The notes beneath the pieces are model-generated. The model ran no database searches and had not been told where the DNA came from. It saw nothing but the letters and a program-made list of their open reading frames with translations. A stretch of 64,000 nt of DNA, from NCBI GenBank assembly GCA_029959085.1, contig JARWIR010000002.1:36233733-36297732 (forward strand), in the 5' to 3' direction. The stretch comes from Nemophila menziesii (Eukaryota > Streptophyta > Magnoliopsida > Boraginales > Hydrophyllaceae). Below are positions 21,619-32,993 of this stretch, in pieces. Position 1 is the stretch's first letter. Each line of letters begins with the position of its first letter. Made by a program: the position numbers and the translations under genes.

Positions 21619-21899
21619 ATACCCCAAATATCGAATATTTCTACTTCAAGAACATTATTATGTGGCATCTCATCCCTCTTGGATATATTACCAGTAAACT
21701 GACATCTATGATGTTTCTTAACATACACATGACAATCATTACGTAAAATAGGCCAATAAAAACCAGATTATAATACCTTAGCAGCTGTGCGGTCACCTTT
21801 AAAATGTCCTCCATAGAGTGAATCGTGACAACCCGCAACTACTGACAAAACATCATTCTCAGGTATGTATCCTCTTACCATTTGGTCACCACATACTTT
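21619..21899 (-). pseudogene. Element A integrase, N-terminal zinc-binding part
   Basis: The continuation of 9251-10149, separated by element B. It holds the GCHDSLYGGHFKGD-type HH region and, downstream, the paired cysteines (CHVYVKKHHRCQ-like), then [20 protein letters not shown], where the first catalytic Asp lies at the B junction. Several frame lesions. The alignment to the complete integrase of B shows that almost nothing of A was lost at the insertion point. Confidence 0.75.
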
Positions 21900-23475
21900 C
21901 TAGAGGAAAGGATCCTCCCAAAATAATTGTTTAGCACGACTTATTAATCTCTTTTTATCTTGTGAAGTACCTCCTTCTGGAAAAGAACCACTCACAATAA
22001 TATTTGCGATGTCTGCATACCAAGGAGCACTATCATAAATAGCAAATAAACTCTCATCGGGAAACTCTTCTCTAACCAACTCAGGACCACTATTCGATTC
22101 GGAACCTTCAAGACGAGACAAATGATCTGCAACTTTATTATCACACCCTTTTCGATCTCGAATCTCTAAATCAAACTCTTGCAACAACCAAAACCATCTG
22201 ATTAAACGCGGCTTAGCATCTTTTTTCTCCATAAAGTACTTAATTGCAGAATGATCGGTAAATACAACAATTTTTGCCCTAAGGAGGTAGGAACGAAATT
22301 TGTCAAATGCATAAATAACTTCTAAAAGTTCCTTCTCAGTCACCGTATAATTAATCTGAGCAATAGTGAAAGTCTTTCTTGCATAATAGATAAAATGAAA
22401 TACCTTATCTTTTCTCTGACCTAACAGATCACCCATACCTAAACTGCTAGCATCACGCATGACTTCAAACAGAATCTTCCAATCAGGAGGTAACACCATA
22501 GGTGCAGTAATAAGCTTCTCTTTAATCTCTTGAAATGCCTTCATGCAAGCATCATCATAAAGGAATTTGGAGTCCTTTTCGAGTAAGTTACACAAAGGTT
22601 TCGCGATCTTAGAGAAGTCTTTGATGAAACGACGATAGAAACCAACATGGCCTAAAAAGCTTCTCACCCCTTTTACAGGAGGGGGAAGAGTCTTTCTTAA
22701 TTACCTCAATCTTAGCACGATCAACTTCTAGACCTGAACTCGAAACCTTGTGTCCCAACACTATACCTTCACGAATCATAAAATGACATTTTTCCCAGTT
22801 CAAAACCAAATCAGTTTCCTTGCATCTAATAAATACATTTTCCAAGTTCTGTAAACACTCATCAAAGTTATCACCAAACACAGAAAAGTCATCCATAAAT
22901 ACCTCAAGGAAGTTATCGATCATGTCCCAGAAAATCGCCATCATACATCTTTGAAAAGTAGCAGGTGCATTACATAGTCCAAATGGCATCCTTCGAAAGG
23001 CAAAGGTACCAAATGGAAATGTGAAAGTCGTCTTGTGTTGGTCTTGTGGATCTACATAAATTTTATTGTACCCTGAATACCCATCCAAAAAGCAATAATA
23101 TTCTCTACCAGCTAATTTATCTAACATTTGATCGATGAAAGAAAGAGGGAAGTGATCTTTTCTGGTAGCCTTGTTCAACTTACGATAATCCATACACACT
23201 CTCCAACCAACAACGATCCTCGAGGGAATGGCTTCATTTTGGACAGTAGTGATACCACCCTTCTTTGCTATGCATTGAACCGGACTCACCCATTCGCTAC
23301 TAGCTATGGGATAAATGATTCCCGCATCTAGTAACTTAATAAATTCTTTCTTCACCACTTCTTTCATAGCTGACATTAGTCTCCTTTGACCTTCAACTGA
23401 GCGTGCACTATCATCCTCTAGACTAATTTTTTGTTGGCAATAGGAGGGACTAATACCTTTGAAGACAACAATAGT
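21900..23475 (-). pseudogene. Element A reverse transcriptase and RNase H
   Basis: RT from about 23470: SLEDDSARSVEGQRRL, VCMDYRKLNKATRKDHFPLS, YYCFLDGYSGYNKIYV (motif A Asp), FRRMPFGLCNAPATFQRC, FMDDFSVFGDNFDE (motif C). One frameshift near 22640-22670 leads to [20 protein letters not shown] and the RNase [16 protein letters not shown] (Asp), [16 protein letters not shown] (Glu), [16 protein letters not shown] (Asp), [12 protein letters not shown]. The two frames overlap by about 60 bases, and apart from this one slip and a terminal stop at 21900 the polymerase is largely intact, better than B's. Role: cDNA synthesis. Confidence 0.87.
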
Positions 23476-24474
23476 TCAACCAATCGCCTCTTTATTAGCT
23501 CTTAGTACACACAATAGTTTATCTTCTTGAGGACCTATTAAATTTGCTGAAACAATATCAGGTAGAGTGTCGTTAGTACCTAAATACGCATACCTCAAAT
23601 GTGTTGGTAATGGTTTTTCTTCCAACTGCGGAGGAGATTCAATATATGGTTTCTTTTTAGTAACTATCTCCCCCGGTTCTCTCACGGGTTCATAGGTAGG
23701 ATGCCTATTTTTCGGATTCTCGTAATTTAGAGCTGCCACTGTTTCGGCAAGTTCTTCCATCATCTCAGGTAAGTCAAGTATTAAGGCAGCCTGCAAGATA
23801 TCATCATAATTGAGACAATCAAATACCTCTTGCGTGGCATGTTCTACTACATCCATTCGGAAGCAATCTCCTTGAACATCTGGAATCTTCATAGCCTTAA
23901 ACACATTGAACTTTACCTCCTCGTCTTGGATTCTCATAGTCAATTTTCCGTTTTCTACATCAATTAAAGTACGCCCCGTGGGTAGGAATGAACGTCCCAA
24001 AATGATGGGGACATTTCTATCCGCATCGTATTCAAGAATAACAAAATCAACGGGAAAAATTAAAGTACATGCCTTGACGAGGACATCTTCTATTTGTCCC
24101 TCAAGATGTACAAGGTATTTTTCAGCCATTTGTAGGACCATAGAGGTAGGTCTCGCATCACCCACCTTCAACTTATCAAAAACTGATTTGGGCATGTGAT
24201 AGATACCCGCACCCAAATCGCACAAAGCCTTTCCTTGCCATTCATTACAAATAGAAATCGGAATCGTAAAACTCCCAGGATCAAGTAACTTAGGTGGAAA
24301 CTTACTCTGACAGATGGTACTACACTCTTCTGGCAATCCTATCATCTCATTATCACAATATGGCCTCTTATTGGTGATGACCCTCTTCAAGAACTTCACA
24401 TACTTCGGTATATCTTTTGTAGCTTCTAATAACGGTATGTTAATGTTAAGACCTCTCACCTTATTTAAAAATCT
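23476..24474 (-). pseudogene. Element A protease and linker
   Basis: Same frame as the end of gag (24475), separated only by one TAG codon at about 24475-24477, so gag-pro was once continuous. Motifs: LNINIPLLEATKDIPKYVKF, CQSKFPPKLLDPGSFTIPIS, ALCDLGAGIYHMPKS (active-site D-L-G-A, standard for Athila-type proteases), FVILEYDADRNVPIILGRSF. Then comes the acidic linker MDVVEHATQEVFDCLNYDD and LRYAYLGTNDTLPDIVSANL before RT. An open frame of 327 codons is preserved. Confidence 0.85.
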
Positions 24475-26305
24475 CTAATAATCAGCCATATCTTCTTTTT
24501 TCTGAACTCTTGAGGGAAAGGGCGGAGGAGGAGGGGTTTCTACAACATCTTTCTTCTTAGGAATTTCTGAAATCTTCTCCACTTCTACCACTTCAGGTTC
24601 ATCATCTTTTTCTAGCACATCCTTTACCAGTTTTCCTTTGTTGGTAACTTCTTTTTCTTTCATAACAGGAAAAGGAGATGGAGGAAGCTTCTTACCACTT
24701 CTTAGCGCTATAGCATTACAATCTTCTATCTGTCTCTGATTTTCAGTGTCACTAGGGAGTTGCCCTTGTGGACTCTTACTCAATTGTTTCGATATCTGAG
24801 TTATTTGATTTTCTAATAACTTAATCGCAACTTCAGAAACTTGCTGATTTCAGATCTATTGTGTTTGAAGTGCGATTAATTCTTCTACAGTTTGACGAAG
24901 ATCATTCGTACCTTCTTAAGGTTGAGCACATAAAGCTCTTTGATTCATGGTGTCATTATAATTATCTTGAGGAGGCTGCCTCTGAACATGATTTCCGTAA
25001 CCTTGTCCTGCTTGGTAATTATTATGTGGTCTAGGTTGATAATTGTTACCTTGGGGATGTGGCTGATATGCATATGTAGGATTAGCTGCCCCATTAGGAT
25101 TCGAATATTGGTAACCTGGATGGTTTCTATTTGGTTGATACCCTTGACCACCAGAATTGTACTTCCCTCGATTTGAAACACACATTATAGATTCTTGATT
25201 ACTTTGACAATGCTCCCAGTCATGATCTTGAATACCACAATTCGAACACACATATATCTCTTGAGTAACATTAACACCTGCTATCTTACCTGAAAAACCT
25301 TCTTTAACAGCTAAACTAAGTTGTTTCAATTGTTGCTCAAATGAATTCTTCAATTTATTCTCCAAAGAGAAGAATTTCTCATCGATTCCAGCACTACATT
25401 CTTTTCCACCTCGAATAGGTGTTCTTACTGTATTCCAACCCTGCTCATTCTTCACAGTTCGATTCAAAATAATCTTAGCATGTGCTGGAGCTACATGTAA
25501 GAATCCACCACCACATAATAAATCGAGGTATTTTCTTGATCCTCCATAAAGACCTTCATAAAGTATCTTCAATTGTTTTTGTTCTGTAAGGCCGTGATCA
25601 GGAACTCTTCTCAAACACAAGTGGAATATTTTCCAACATCTTCCCAAAGTCTCTTCTTGTTCTTGGACAAATGATGTCAAATCAACCTGTGCATCTAATC
25701 TCATGTTAATCGGATAGTAACGGTCGAAAAATGCTGTTTGTAGCTCATCCCAATTATTTATTGCTCCTGGTTCTTGTGAATCATGTCACTCACTAGCTGC
25801 GTCTATCACGAAAAATCTGAAATTAGTATAGTACATCTGCTCTTTGGTCACTCTTTGCGTTATGTACGAATCACATATTTGCATGAACTTATGTACTGCA
25901 CGAATAGGGTCTTCTCCAGGTAGTCCAGAAAGTTTACAAAGTTTTGAAAATGGGATAACATACCAGGGTCGGGGCTATACCGTGCAACATTAATATTTGC
26001 AGGACCAATACCGAGAGTAGGAACGCGATAGGGAACTTGTTTGGACCATGTATGAACCATGAATCATTATTCAATGGGGGTTGAGCTTGTTGTACAGTTG
26101 GATGATTTTGTTGATTGTTGAGAATTGGATGATTAGGAATAACTGATGGCACTAGCGGATGGCCATTTGCATCCAACTCAATGCAAGGATCTTCAACATT
26201 ATGAATATTTAATTCCTCCATTTCTCTTTCTTTCTTTGCTTTTTCTCTTGCCTCTTTCTCTCTTTTGGTTTTATCTCGGATTAACCTCTCGGGGTTTGAG
26301 TACAT
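24475..26305 (-). pseudogene. Element A gag
   Basis: Start ATG 26305 (MYSNPERLIRDKTKREKEAR), a charged N-terminus, about 120 bases downstream of the primer site. After frameshifts near 25950-25860 the capsid-like part runs MRLDAQVDLTSFVQEQEETL, RCWKIFHLCLRRVPDHGL (retrotransposon gag core). At about 25240 is a zinc knuckle CSNCGIQDHDWEHC (C-x2-C-x4-H-x4-C). A Gln/Asn/Pro/Tyr-rich tail follows. After a stop near 24915 the linker has the Athila hallmark NAIALRSGKKLPPSPFP and acidic/proline stretches. Gag would form the particle and bind the RNA. At least three lesions. Confidence 0.83.
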
Positions 26306-26422
26306 ACACCAAACCTATAAAACCTGAGAAAGGAATAATACAAATAAAAGTGTAAAACTGAAAATAAAAATAAAAATGCAATTAAACCCTAAAGTACTAA
26401 CACCGGGGTCACACGCTACCGT

Positions 26423-26439
26423 CCCCGGCAGCGGCGCCA
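26423..26439 (-). other. Primer binding site of element A (tRNA-Asp type)
   Basis: The plus strand reads CCCCGGCAGCGGCGCCA. From memory, the plant tRNA-Asp(GUC) 3' end is CCCCGGCAACGGCGCCA, one base different. It lies six bases inside the 5' LTR (26446), as expected, and confirms the minus-strand orientation. Confidence 0.8.
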
Positions 26440-26445
26440 AAAACT

Positions 26446-28015
26446 TGGTGGATCCTTGTGTGTTATAAAATAAAGCGTTAAAGATTAAGGACTCACAAAC
26501 CGCAAGTGTACGGTTGTCCAAGTAATAAACCGATAAATCAGGTTTGTTCGTAGGGATGGATTAGGTACACCTCAGGTGTGGATCAAATAGTGAGATAATT
26601 GCTAGTACAGAAAAGTAAATGATATAAAAGTTTGTTTGGGTTTTTATTTTAAGAACTAAGATGTAAAATAATTTAAAGAATAAATTAATTAAACTGAAAT
26701 GAAAATAATGCAAGTAGAATAGTTGGACGCAAGATGAGAAGTGGTACTTGAGTCTCACAAGGGTTTTACGTAAACCATCTTAATTAATGCTTTATGTTAA
26801 GTGCTGAATTGTTATAATTATGCTAGGCGTGATTCTAAAGTCTCCTTACCCCCGTCAGGGTGGACTAAGGAGCTCTCATACGGTATTCTTAACTCCGTCA
26901 GGATGATTAAAACTACTTTCAAATGGTTCAATTTCTTACCGCTTTGGCTATCCTATCAAAGTCATTGGCAGATACAAACGACAATTACCTAGTTCTGTAT
27001 CTAAACACCCCGTCAAGTTGATCAATACGCCACTATATTGAATAGCCTAGATACTAAAACTTAACCTTAGTTCATGACGCTAAAGATAATAATTCAAGAA
27101 TAAAATAAAATCCAACATAAAATAACGAATTCAATTCACATTAAGAAATCCCAAATTAGAAAAAACATAAATTAATCAAGCTAGGGTTCAACCCAATTCG
27201 CGATTCTCAAGTACTTAAAGTATTTAGCTCATAATGTAATAAAAAAATGAAATAATAGATAAAATAGTCATATTAAATTACAAAGATGAAATGGATAATC
27301 TAATTAAAAGATTGATTTTGACTGTTGATGGAAGAACTAGAATTCTCCAACTTCATTTTTCTTCTCTCATTTTGCTTTTGACTTTTCTCTGGCACTTCTC
27401 TCTTGTAAAATATAAGTTGTGTCTTAAAAAATGAAGTCTAAGGCTTATATATAGTGGGAAAAACGGGCTGGGCTTTACTCTAAAGAGAAAATAGGTTAAA
27501 TAAAATAAAAGCCCAATCCTTAATGAAATCCCGTAACTGGTGTATAGTTGTTACTAAAACAGGTATAACCTTTGCGTCCGAACTCAGAATCACTTCGTTC
27601 AACTTGAAAAATCTGCCTGACTCAGAGACGCATCTGCCTTATTTTATGATCCAAGGCTGAATTAGTGGCTAAGATACTCAAAAACAGTGATTTGTAACAA
27701 TAATCCAGATTCCATTCCCATCTAATGAATTCTTCGAATCAACTTTTCTCCCCTTTGACTTTGACACTCGATCTATGACTTTAATTCTCGATTCCTTTCC
27801 TTGTATTGGTGTTCCATCTAATCCATGGACCTACCAACTTTGCACTAAAACAAACCATTTAACATGTAAAATCTTTAAAAATGAAATAAACCGAATTCCA
27901 AGGGAAGAAAATGCAATATAACCAAATAAGCTTAAAAGTTAATAAAATAAGTCAATTAATCACCTAAAATGATGTCTCCTAAGGACATATAATTAGTTCA
28001 AAAAGGGAGACATCA
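26446..28015 (-). repeat. Element A 5' LTR, complete (1570 bp)
   Basis: TGGTGGATCC at 26446 to GGGAGACATCA at 28015, followed by the AATAG duplication (28016-28020). The U3 hairpin is at 27970-28015: arms TGATGTCTCC and GGAGACATCA with a 26-nt loop. TATA-like TATATATA at 27446-27453. Near-identical to 5659-7158. Confidence 0.92.
27446..27453 (-). promoter_or_regulatory. Probable TATA box, element A 5' LTR
   Basis: TATATATA, unchanged from the 3' LTR copy at 6672-6679. It lies about 560 bases from the U3 end. Confidence 0.55.
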
Positions 28016-28020
28016 AATAG

Positions 28021-29902
28021 ATGGTGACATTGTTTGAACAATTGGTGGCGAGCACACCTTCTCTTCTTCTTTCTTTTCTTGCACAGCAGGTGCAATTTCG
28101 TCTTTCTTCTCTTTTGAGGCTTCTTCCTCTTTCTCTTTTGCTCTTGTAGCTTTAATCTCTATAACCGATTTAATCTATTCTTGCATAGCTTTGAGAGGAT
28201 CTATAAACTTGGATCTTTCGGTAGAATCAGAATCTTCAGAAAAGTCAGAGTCTTCGGGGCTAGACTTGGTTGGTTCTTCTTCAATTTCTGGAACTTCCAC
28301 GACAATTTTTGCAGCATGTGGTACATCCTCTTTGATTTCAAGGAAAATTTCCTTAGAAGCTTAGAACCCAACATTGGCATCACCTCCTTCAATGGCCTTC
28401 AAATCTCTAGCTTCCACAATATTAGTTCAAACTTTCTTCAATTGATCTACTAATGTGCCTAAAATCTGAATAGTGGCCTCTTGTTCTCTAAACTTCTCAT
28501 TATGTGATTGAATATTACTCTTCATTTGATCAATGAAATTCTGTAATTTCTTATCTAACACAACTCCCTCTTGAGGATGTTGTGGTAAAGCCTTCTAAGC
28601 TAGAGTATCGGCATAAGCATCATAGACAGGTTGTTTTGGAGGAGCTGGTCTATTAAAAAATTTATTTCCTTGAGAAGGACCTTGATCTCTCGGTTGGTAA
28701 GTGTTGTTCTGGGGACGAGGTTGATAATTAACTTGATTTGTGGCCCCTTGTGGATTTGAATACTGCATTCTCGGATGATTTCTATTGCCAAATTGGTGAT
28801 TTCCTCGGTTAGATATGAAGTAGACAGATGTTGGATTTCCTTCACACTCTTCCCATGAATGATTTGGTACCTCACACAGTGGACAACCTTGTGCTTCTTG
28901 CACTACATTTGTTGTAGCTAAATTCTAACGTTTTTGTTGCATATCAAGCTTTATCTCTTTGACATGATTCTCTTATGCTGTTAATTAAGCTGATTGAGCA
29001 GTTTTGTATTCAATCAAAGCGTACCTTTGGTATTTGTAATAGGAGCTTGCGAGATTGGCCAACTCCTTAATGTTTCTATAATACGTCCCATACCTTCTAC
29101 AGCTTTTGTACGATCTATGGACACAAATCCTCCTCTTCCAAGATTATCTATCCTCAATCTACTTTCTTCATTAATACATTGATAGGAAATAGCTAATTGT
29201 AGATATGGGGTGTAACCATGAAGTGGACATCTTGCTAATTTTTGTTGAAACCTTGTCCATGCGTCTCCAACTTCTTCTACATTTTCTTGGCGAAAACTAG
29301 CAAGCTTTATTTTATCTTTCAATCTCATACTCTTCGGATAAAAATGATTAAAGAAGGCGGCTTGAAGTTCTACCCAGGTGTTAAATGAAACTGGTGGTTA
29401 TCTATCTAGCTAATCACCAGCTCTTCCGGTCAAAAAGAACGAAAAACATATGACAATATAGTTACTCGCGTGTAATGCCAAGAGTAATATAGGCATCACA
29501 AATATGCATGGACTTCTAAATCGCTCTCACCGGATCTTGAATTACTGCACCACTATAGAGTCCAAAGCTTGTAAATTGACTGAGCTTACCCGGATCAGGC
29601 CTGAAATTTATGGTTTGGATCTCTGGAGGACGATAACCTAATGGTTGAACTAGAAAAGGTGCTCCCAAGCCTGGGAGATCTTGTTCTTGACATTAATTGT
29701 TTCTGTTATCTCCTGGGTGGTACTTGATGATTAGGTATCCCCTAAGGAATAGGTATTCCTTAACATTGATTACCATTGGGATTAAGATTATCCCTAGATG
29801 GTAGAATTAAATCCTCTTGCCGAGACATGGATTCTCTTTGCTCCTTCTCATCTCTTAAACGTTTTTGTAAACCCAAAATTCACTTTCGGGATTCTCGAGC
29901 AT
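28021..29902 (-). pseudogene. Element C gag and gag-protease linker
   Basis: Start ATG 29902 (MLENPES), aligned with MYSNPER of element A gag. After early stops the capsid-like part reads MRLKDKIKLASFRQENVEEV and WTRFQQKLARCPLHGYTPYL (29014-29328), then a zinc knuckle CPLCEVPNHSWEEC (C-x2-C-x4-H-x4-C, near 28880) and a Gln/Asn/Pro-rich tail. The linker (28021-28500) is acidic and lysine-rich. It is cut at 28020 by element A and resumes at 5653 as the protease. Several in-frame stops and shifts. Gag of C is clearly diverged from that of A, so C is a separate subfamily. Confidence 0.8.
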
Positions 29903-30010
29903 ACACTAGAAACCTGAAAAAGACGAAAACAAAAATAATGTGTAAATCTGAAAAATAACTATAAATTACTACACTAACAACAAAAACCCAGACGCTAATG
30001 AGACACAATT
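29903..30010 (-). other. Element C leader between primer site and gag
   Basis: About 110 AT-rich bases; no feature seen. Element A has a leader of similar length (26306-26422). Confidence 0.5.
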
Positions 30011-30027
30011 CCCCGGTAGCGGAGCCA
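30011..30027 (-). other. Primer binding site of element C (tRNA-Asp type, diverged)
   Basis: Plus strand CCCCGGTAGCGGAGCCA, three differences from the tRNA-Asp 3' end as remembered. It is placed six bases from the LTR start at 30034, as in element A. Confidence 0.72.
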
Positions 30028-30033
30028 AAAACT

Positions 30034-31508
30034 TGGTGGGGGAAAGAGTGTGATAAAATAATAGATAAAATAAATAAGAACATGACACTCTAACTTCCAC
30101 GTTACCCACTGCAAGTATCAGATGTCGTATACAAGTTTAGATGATAAGTTAAGATTTTTTCTTAGGGACTTAGTGTGTTATACGGATGAATCATAAGAAA
30201 GCAGAGTAATAAATAGTTCAAAGAATTAAAAGACATGAAAAGTAAATATGAATAATGATTGAGGAGATAATGATTAATAAAACTAAAGACAATAAAATAA
30301 AGATGTAAAAATAAGATGAGAGAGATAACTTAGGTTTGCTAGCATGCATTTATCCTTTTATTTCTTATACTAGCTGAAAAGGGTGATTAAAGCTCTTAGG
30401 TAAGTAGTCAGGATTCTATATTCCTCCTAACCCTCTTCCGGGTGGACTTAGGTGACTACCTAACAAGGGGACTTGGGTAAAGGGACCCTGCACAATGATA
30501 GATGAATAAAAGCTCAGACCCTAATGACCATATAGTTAGGCAAGCCCTTCCAGATTACTACCGCACACGAGAAGCTTATGTGATGTTTCAATAATTAGAC
30601 ACCCCTTCCGGGTCACCATCTAACTACTATTAGTGGGCTAATCTATACTTGTGCACTAGGAAGAACTACAGTCAATAAATCAAGGAACATAAAACAAATA
30701 TATGATTAAGAAGATAGAAAAAGGTTTTCTCAAACAAAATTAAATAGAAGAAAATAGAATTCAAAGATTATAAATATGCAAAACTCAAGCTATGGGGAAA
30801 TTAGTTTATGCTGAATAACACTAAAATAAAGATACATATTGTCAATTTGCTTCTTTGGAATGACTTCTATGAAGAATAATACTAAGTACTAGGAAAGGAC
30901 ATGTTTACAATGATAATAGTGTGTATTTAAAGGTGTTAAGAAGACCCTAGATCGATATTGGTGAGTAAAAGGTAAGTAATTTGAGTCCATGTCCAACTCA
31001 AATCTGTTTCCTAAAATATTAAAGAAAATAAACGCTGCTTACTATTTTGATTATATCTCCTCCGTTATTGGTCCAATATTATCATAATTTATATCGAAAC
31101 GACCGCAACAAAAAGATCTATCTTTACTCTTTTCAATGCTCATCCAAAATCCCAGTCGATTTGAAGTTATATTCACTTTAATGGACGTAGCTACAGAATT
31201 TCAGATTTACATGACAGCTTTTCTTTTCCTATTTTATCTCTACTTCCTTTTATCTCTTGATTCCTTTCATATCTTCTTTCCTTATATCCTTAGAATTGAT
31301 TTGGCATCTAATTATATTCCATATATCTTTAAAACTTCACATTAATACACAAATTAAACCAAATATGCTCTAAATATAATAAATCATCAAATCAAGACTA
31401 GTACTAAGAAATTATCAAATATGAATAAAATTCTATAATTAATTAATCATAAACACCTAAAATGATGTCTCCAACCAATATTATTATATCACAAATAGGG
31501 AAACATCA
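30034..31508 (-). repeat. Element C 5' LTR, complete (1475 bp)
   Basis: TGGTGGGGGAAAGAGTG at 30034 to GGGAAACATCA at 31508. The U3 hairpin is at 31463-31508 (TGATGTCTCC arm intact, other arm GGAAACATCA with one change). TATA-like TATTTAA on the plus strand at 30924-30930. The 'CCCCTTCCGGGT.ACCATCTAACTACTATTAG' block near 30601 is also in the LTR at 1-1022 and in solo LTRs E and F. Confidence 0.88.
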
Positions 31509-32442
31509 GAGACACATAATATATGTTTTTGTGTGTGTTGGGCCATCCGCGACCAACAAGATGCTTCGCGATCTATAATCTTCTATTTAATGTTTTGAAA
31601 TTTATTTAATTGTCTTTTAGGTCTTTTTAATATTCTATTTTAGGGTTTCGTATTTAGGGCCCGTTAGGGTTTTCCCAACCGTAACATTAAACCCTAATTA
31701 CTAAAATCTCTAACATTAAACCCAAAACCATAAGCACAAAACACTAACCCTATACCTTACACCTAACCTGTCACTAGACATCCTAAATACTAACCATAAA
31801 CACTAACAATAAACCATATTAAACCCTAAACCCTAAACACTAAACCCTAATCAATAATACCTAATCACTAAACCCCAACCATAACCATACAAAGGATGAT
31901 AACCTGAAGATTTTTGCTCGTTTGGATCGTCTAAACACTCTAATACTGTTTACAAGATTTTTGAAGTTCCTGGGAGGGTTTTTGCTAACTTTCACATGCA
32001 TTCTCAGAATAGGGCACATAATATATGTTTTTTGAGCGTGTTAAGCCTTCCGGGAGGAACAGATTGCTTCTCCATCTAAACTCATCTGTTTTACGTTTTG
32101 AGATTTATTTAAATGTCATTTAGGTCGTTTTTAATATTTTATTTTAGGGTTTGGTATTTTGGTTCCGTTAGGGTTTTCCCAACCGTAACATTAAACCCTA
32201 ATTTCTAGAATCCCTAACATTAAACACTAAACTATAAACATAAAACGCTAACAATATACCCCTACGCAAAATACATCACCAAAAACCCTAAATGCTATCC
32301 ATAAACACTAACAATAAACCGTAACTAGAAACCTTAAACACTAAATCCTAAACCCTAATCACTAATCAATAATCACTAATCACTAAACTCTAAACCCCAA
32401 AACACTAAACCCTAATGACTAATTCCTAATAAGTAAAACTCT
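31509..32442. repeat. Telomere-like satellite, about two units
   Basis: Starts inside a unit at 'cacataatatatg', beside element C. A second unit starts near 31887 (AAAGGATGATAACC). Each unit ends in a block of CCCTAAA, CACTAAAC and CCCTAATC variants (31676-31880 and 32185-32430). The phase is continuous with the array right of LINE-1. No gene. Confidence 0.88.
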
Positions 32443-32993
32443 CCTCCTTCTTTCTCTCTCTTGGGTTTGAAGACATTTGGAGTTGTTTGACCGGGCTTTA
32501 CTTTTGTTGAATGCCGGTGACCACAACCTATCACCGATGACTCTCCAACTTTATGGCTAGAGTTTGACCGGAGATTGACGGGAATTTGGATTTCTTTTAT
32601 TTTCTCAATTTTAATTTTGTTTTAATTGCAAATATTAATTAATTTCTTCAACCGGAAATTAGTTTGAGTTAATACTTAGTGGAATTCTGAGGTGGAGGAT
32701 CTGTATAAGCTTTGTCGGCCACTGTAGGGAAGAGTTTTCGCACGCGCTCGGAGATTGGGCTTAGGTGATTTGCTGACTTGGTCTTTACTTAATTCGGAGT
32801 AGATTGTCTTCGATGATTGAGTAATCATTGGGTTTAATACCAAGATAATCTACCTATAATTTTGTGAAAAATCATCTTCGTTTTCCAGAAATGGTTCACG
32901 TTCGTCGCTGAGATTTTTGGCTCTAATTTGTTCATTTCTTAATCGATTTATGTGATTCTTTTTTGCTGGATATCTATTTTGATACTGCTTCTA

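Larger units (their letters stand above)
5659..28015 (-). mobile_element. Element A: Athila-like LTR retrotransposon inserted in element C, itself holding element B
   Basis: Bounded by TG and CA, with AATAG duplications on both sides. Order on the minus strand: 5' LTR (26446-28015), primer site (26423-26439), gag (24475-26305), protease (23476-24474), RT/RNase H (21900-23475), integrase N-terminus (21619-21899), element B insertion, integrase core and tail (9251-10149), palindrome array, ORF3 (7159-8051), truncated 3' LTR (5659-7158). The first 165 or so bases of the two LTRs differ at about six positions by eye, so it is not very old. Gag, RT and integrase carry stops or frameshifts, so it is dead. 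It lands at the protease N-terminal side of element C. Confidence 0.92.
1..31508 (-). mobile_element. Element C: outermost Athila-like LTR retrotransposon, window-truncated, gag-pro-ORF3 only
   Basis: Its parts lie on both sides of element A. On the left are the end of the 3' LTR (to 1022), a polypurine tract, ORF3 and a protease-integrase remnant. On the right are gag, a tRNA-Asp-like primer site (30011-30027) and the 5' LTR (30034-31508). The two LTR pieces share long stretches, for example around 130-200 and 30600-30680. Reading is right to left. Without A the body is about 9 kb. Reverse transcriptase, RNase H and most of integrase are missing, so C could not have moved on its own. The right LTR abuts satellite DNA at 31509. 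The left end is outside the window, so its target duplication cannot be checked. Confidence 0.85.

Noticed and set aside
25860..26060. Possible separate small gene upstream of gag core in element A
   Set aside because: It is the gag reading frame after a frameshift, with YSPDPGMLSHFQNF matching the same place in element C.
31650..31880. True telomere end
   Set aside because: CCCTAAA copies are degenerate, interspersed with CACTAAAC and CCATAAAC variants, and embedded in a longer unit. This is a satellite, not a terminal telomere.
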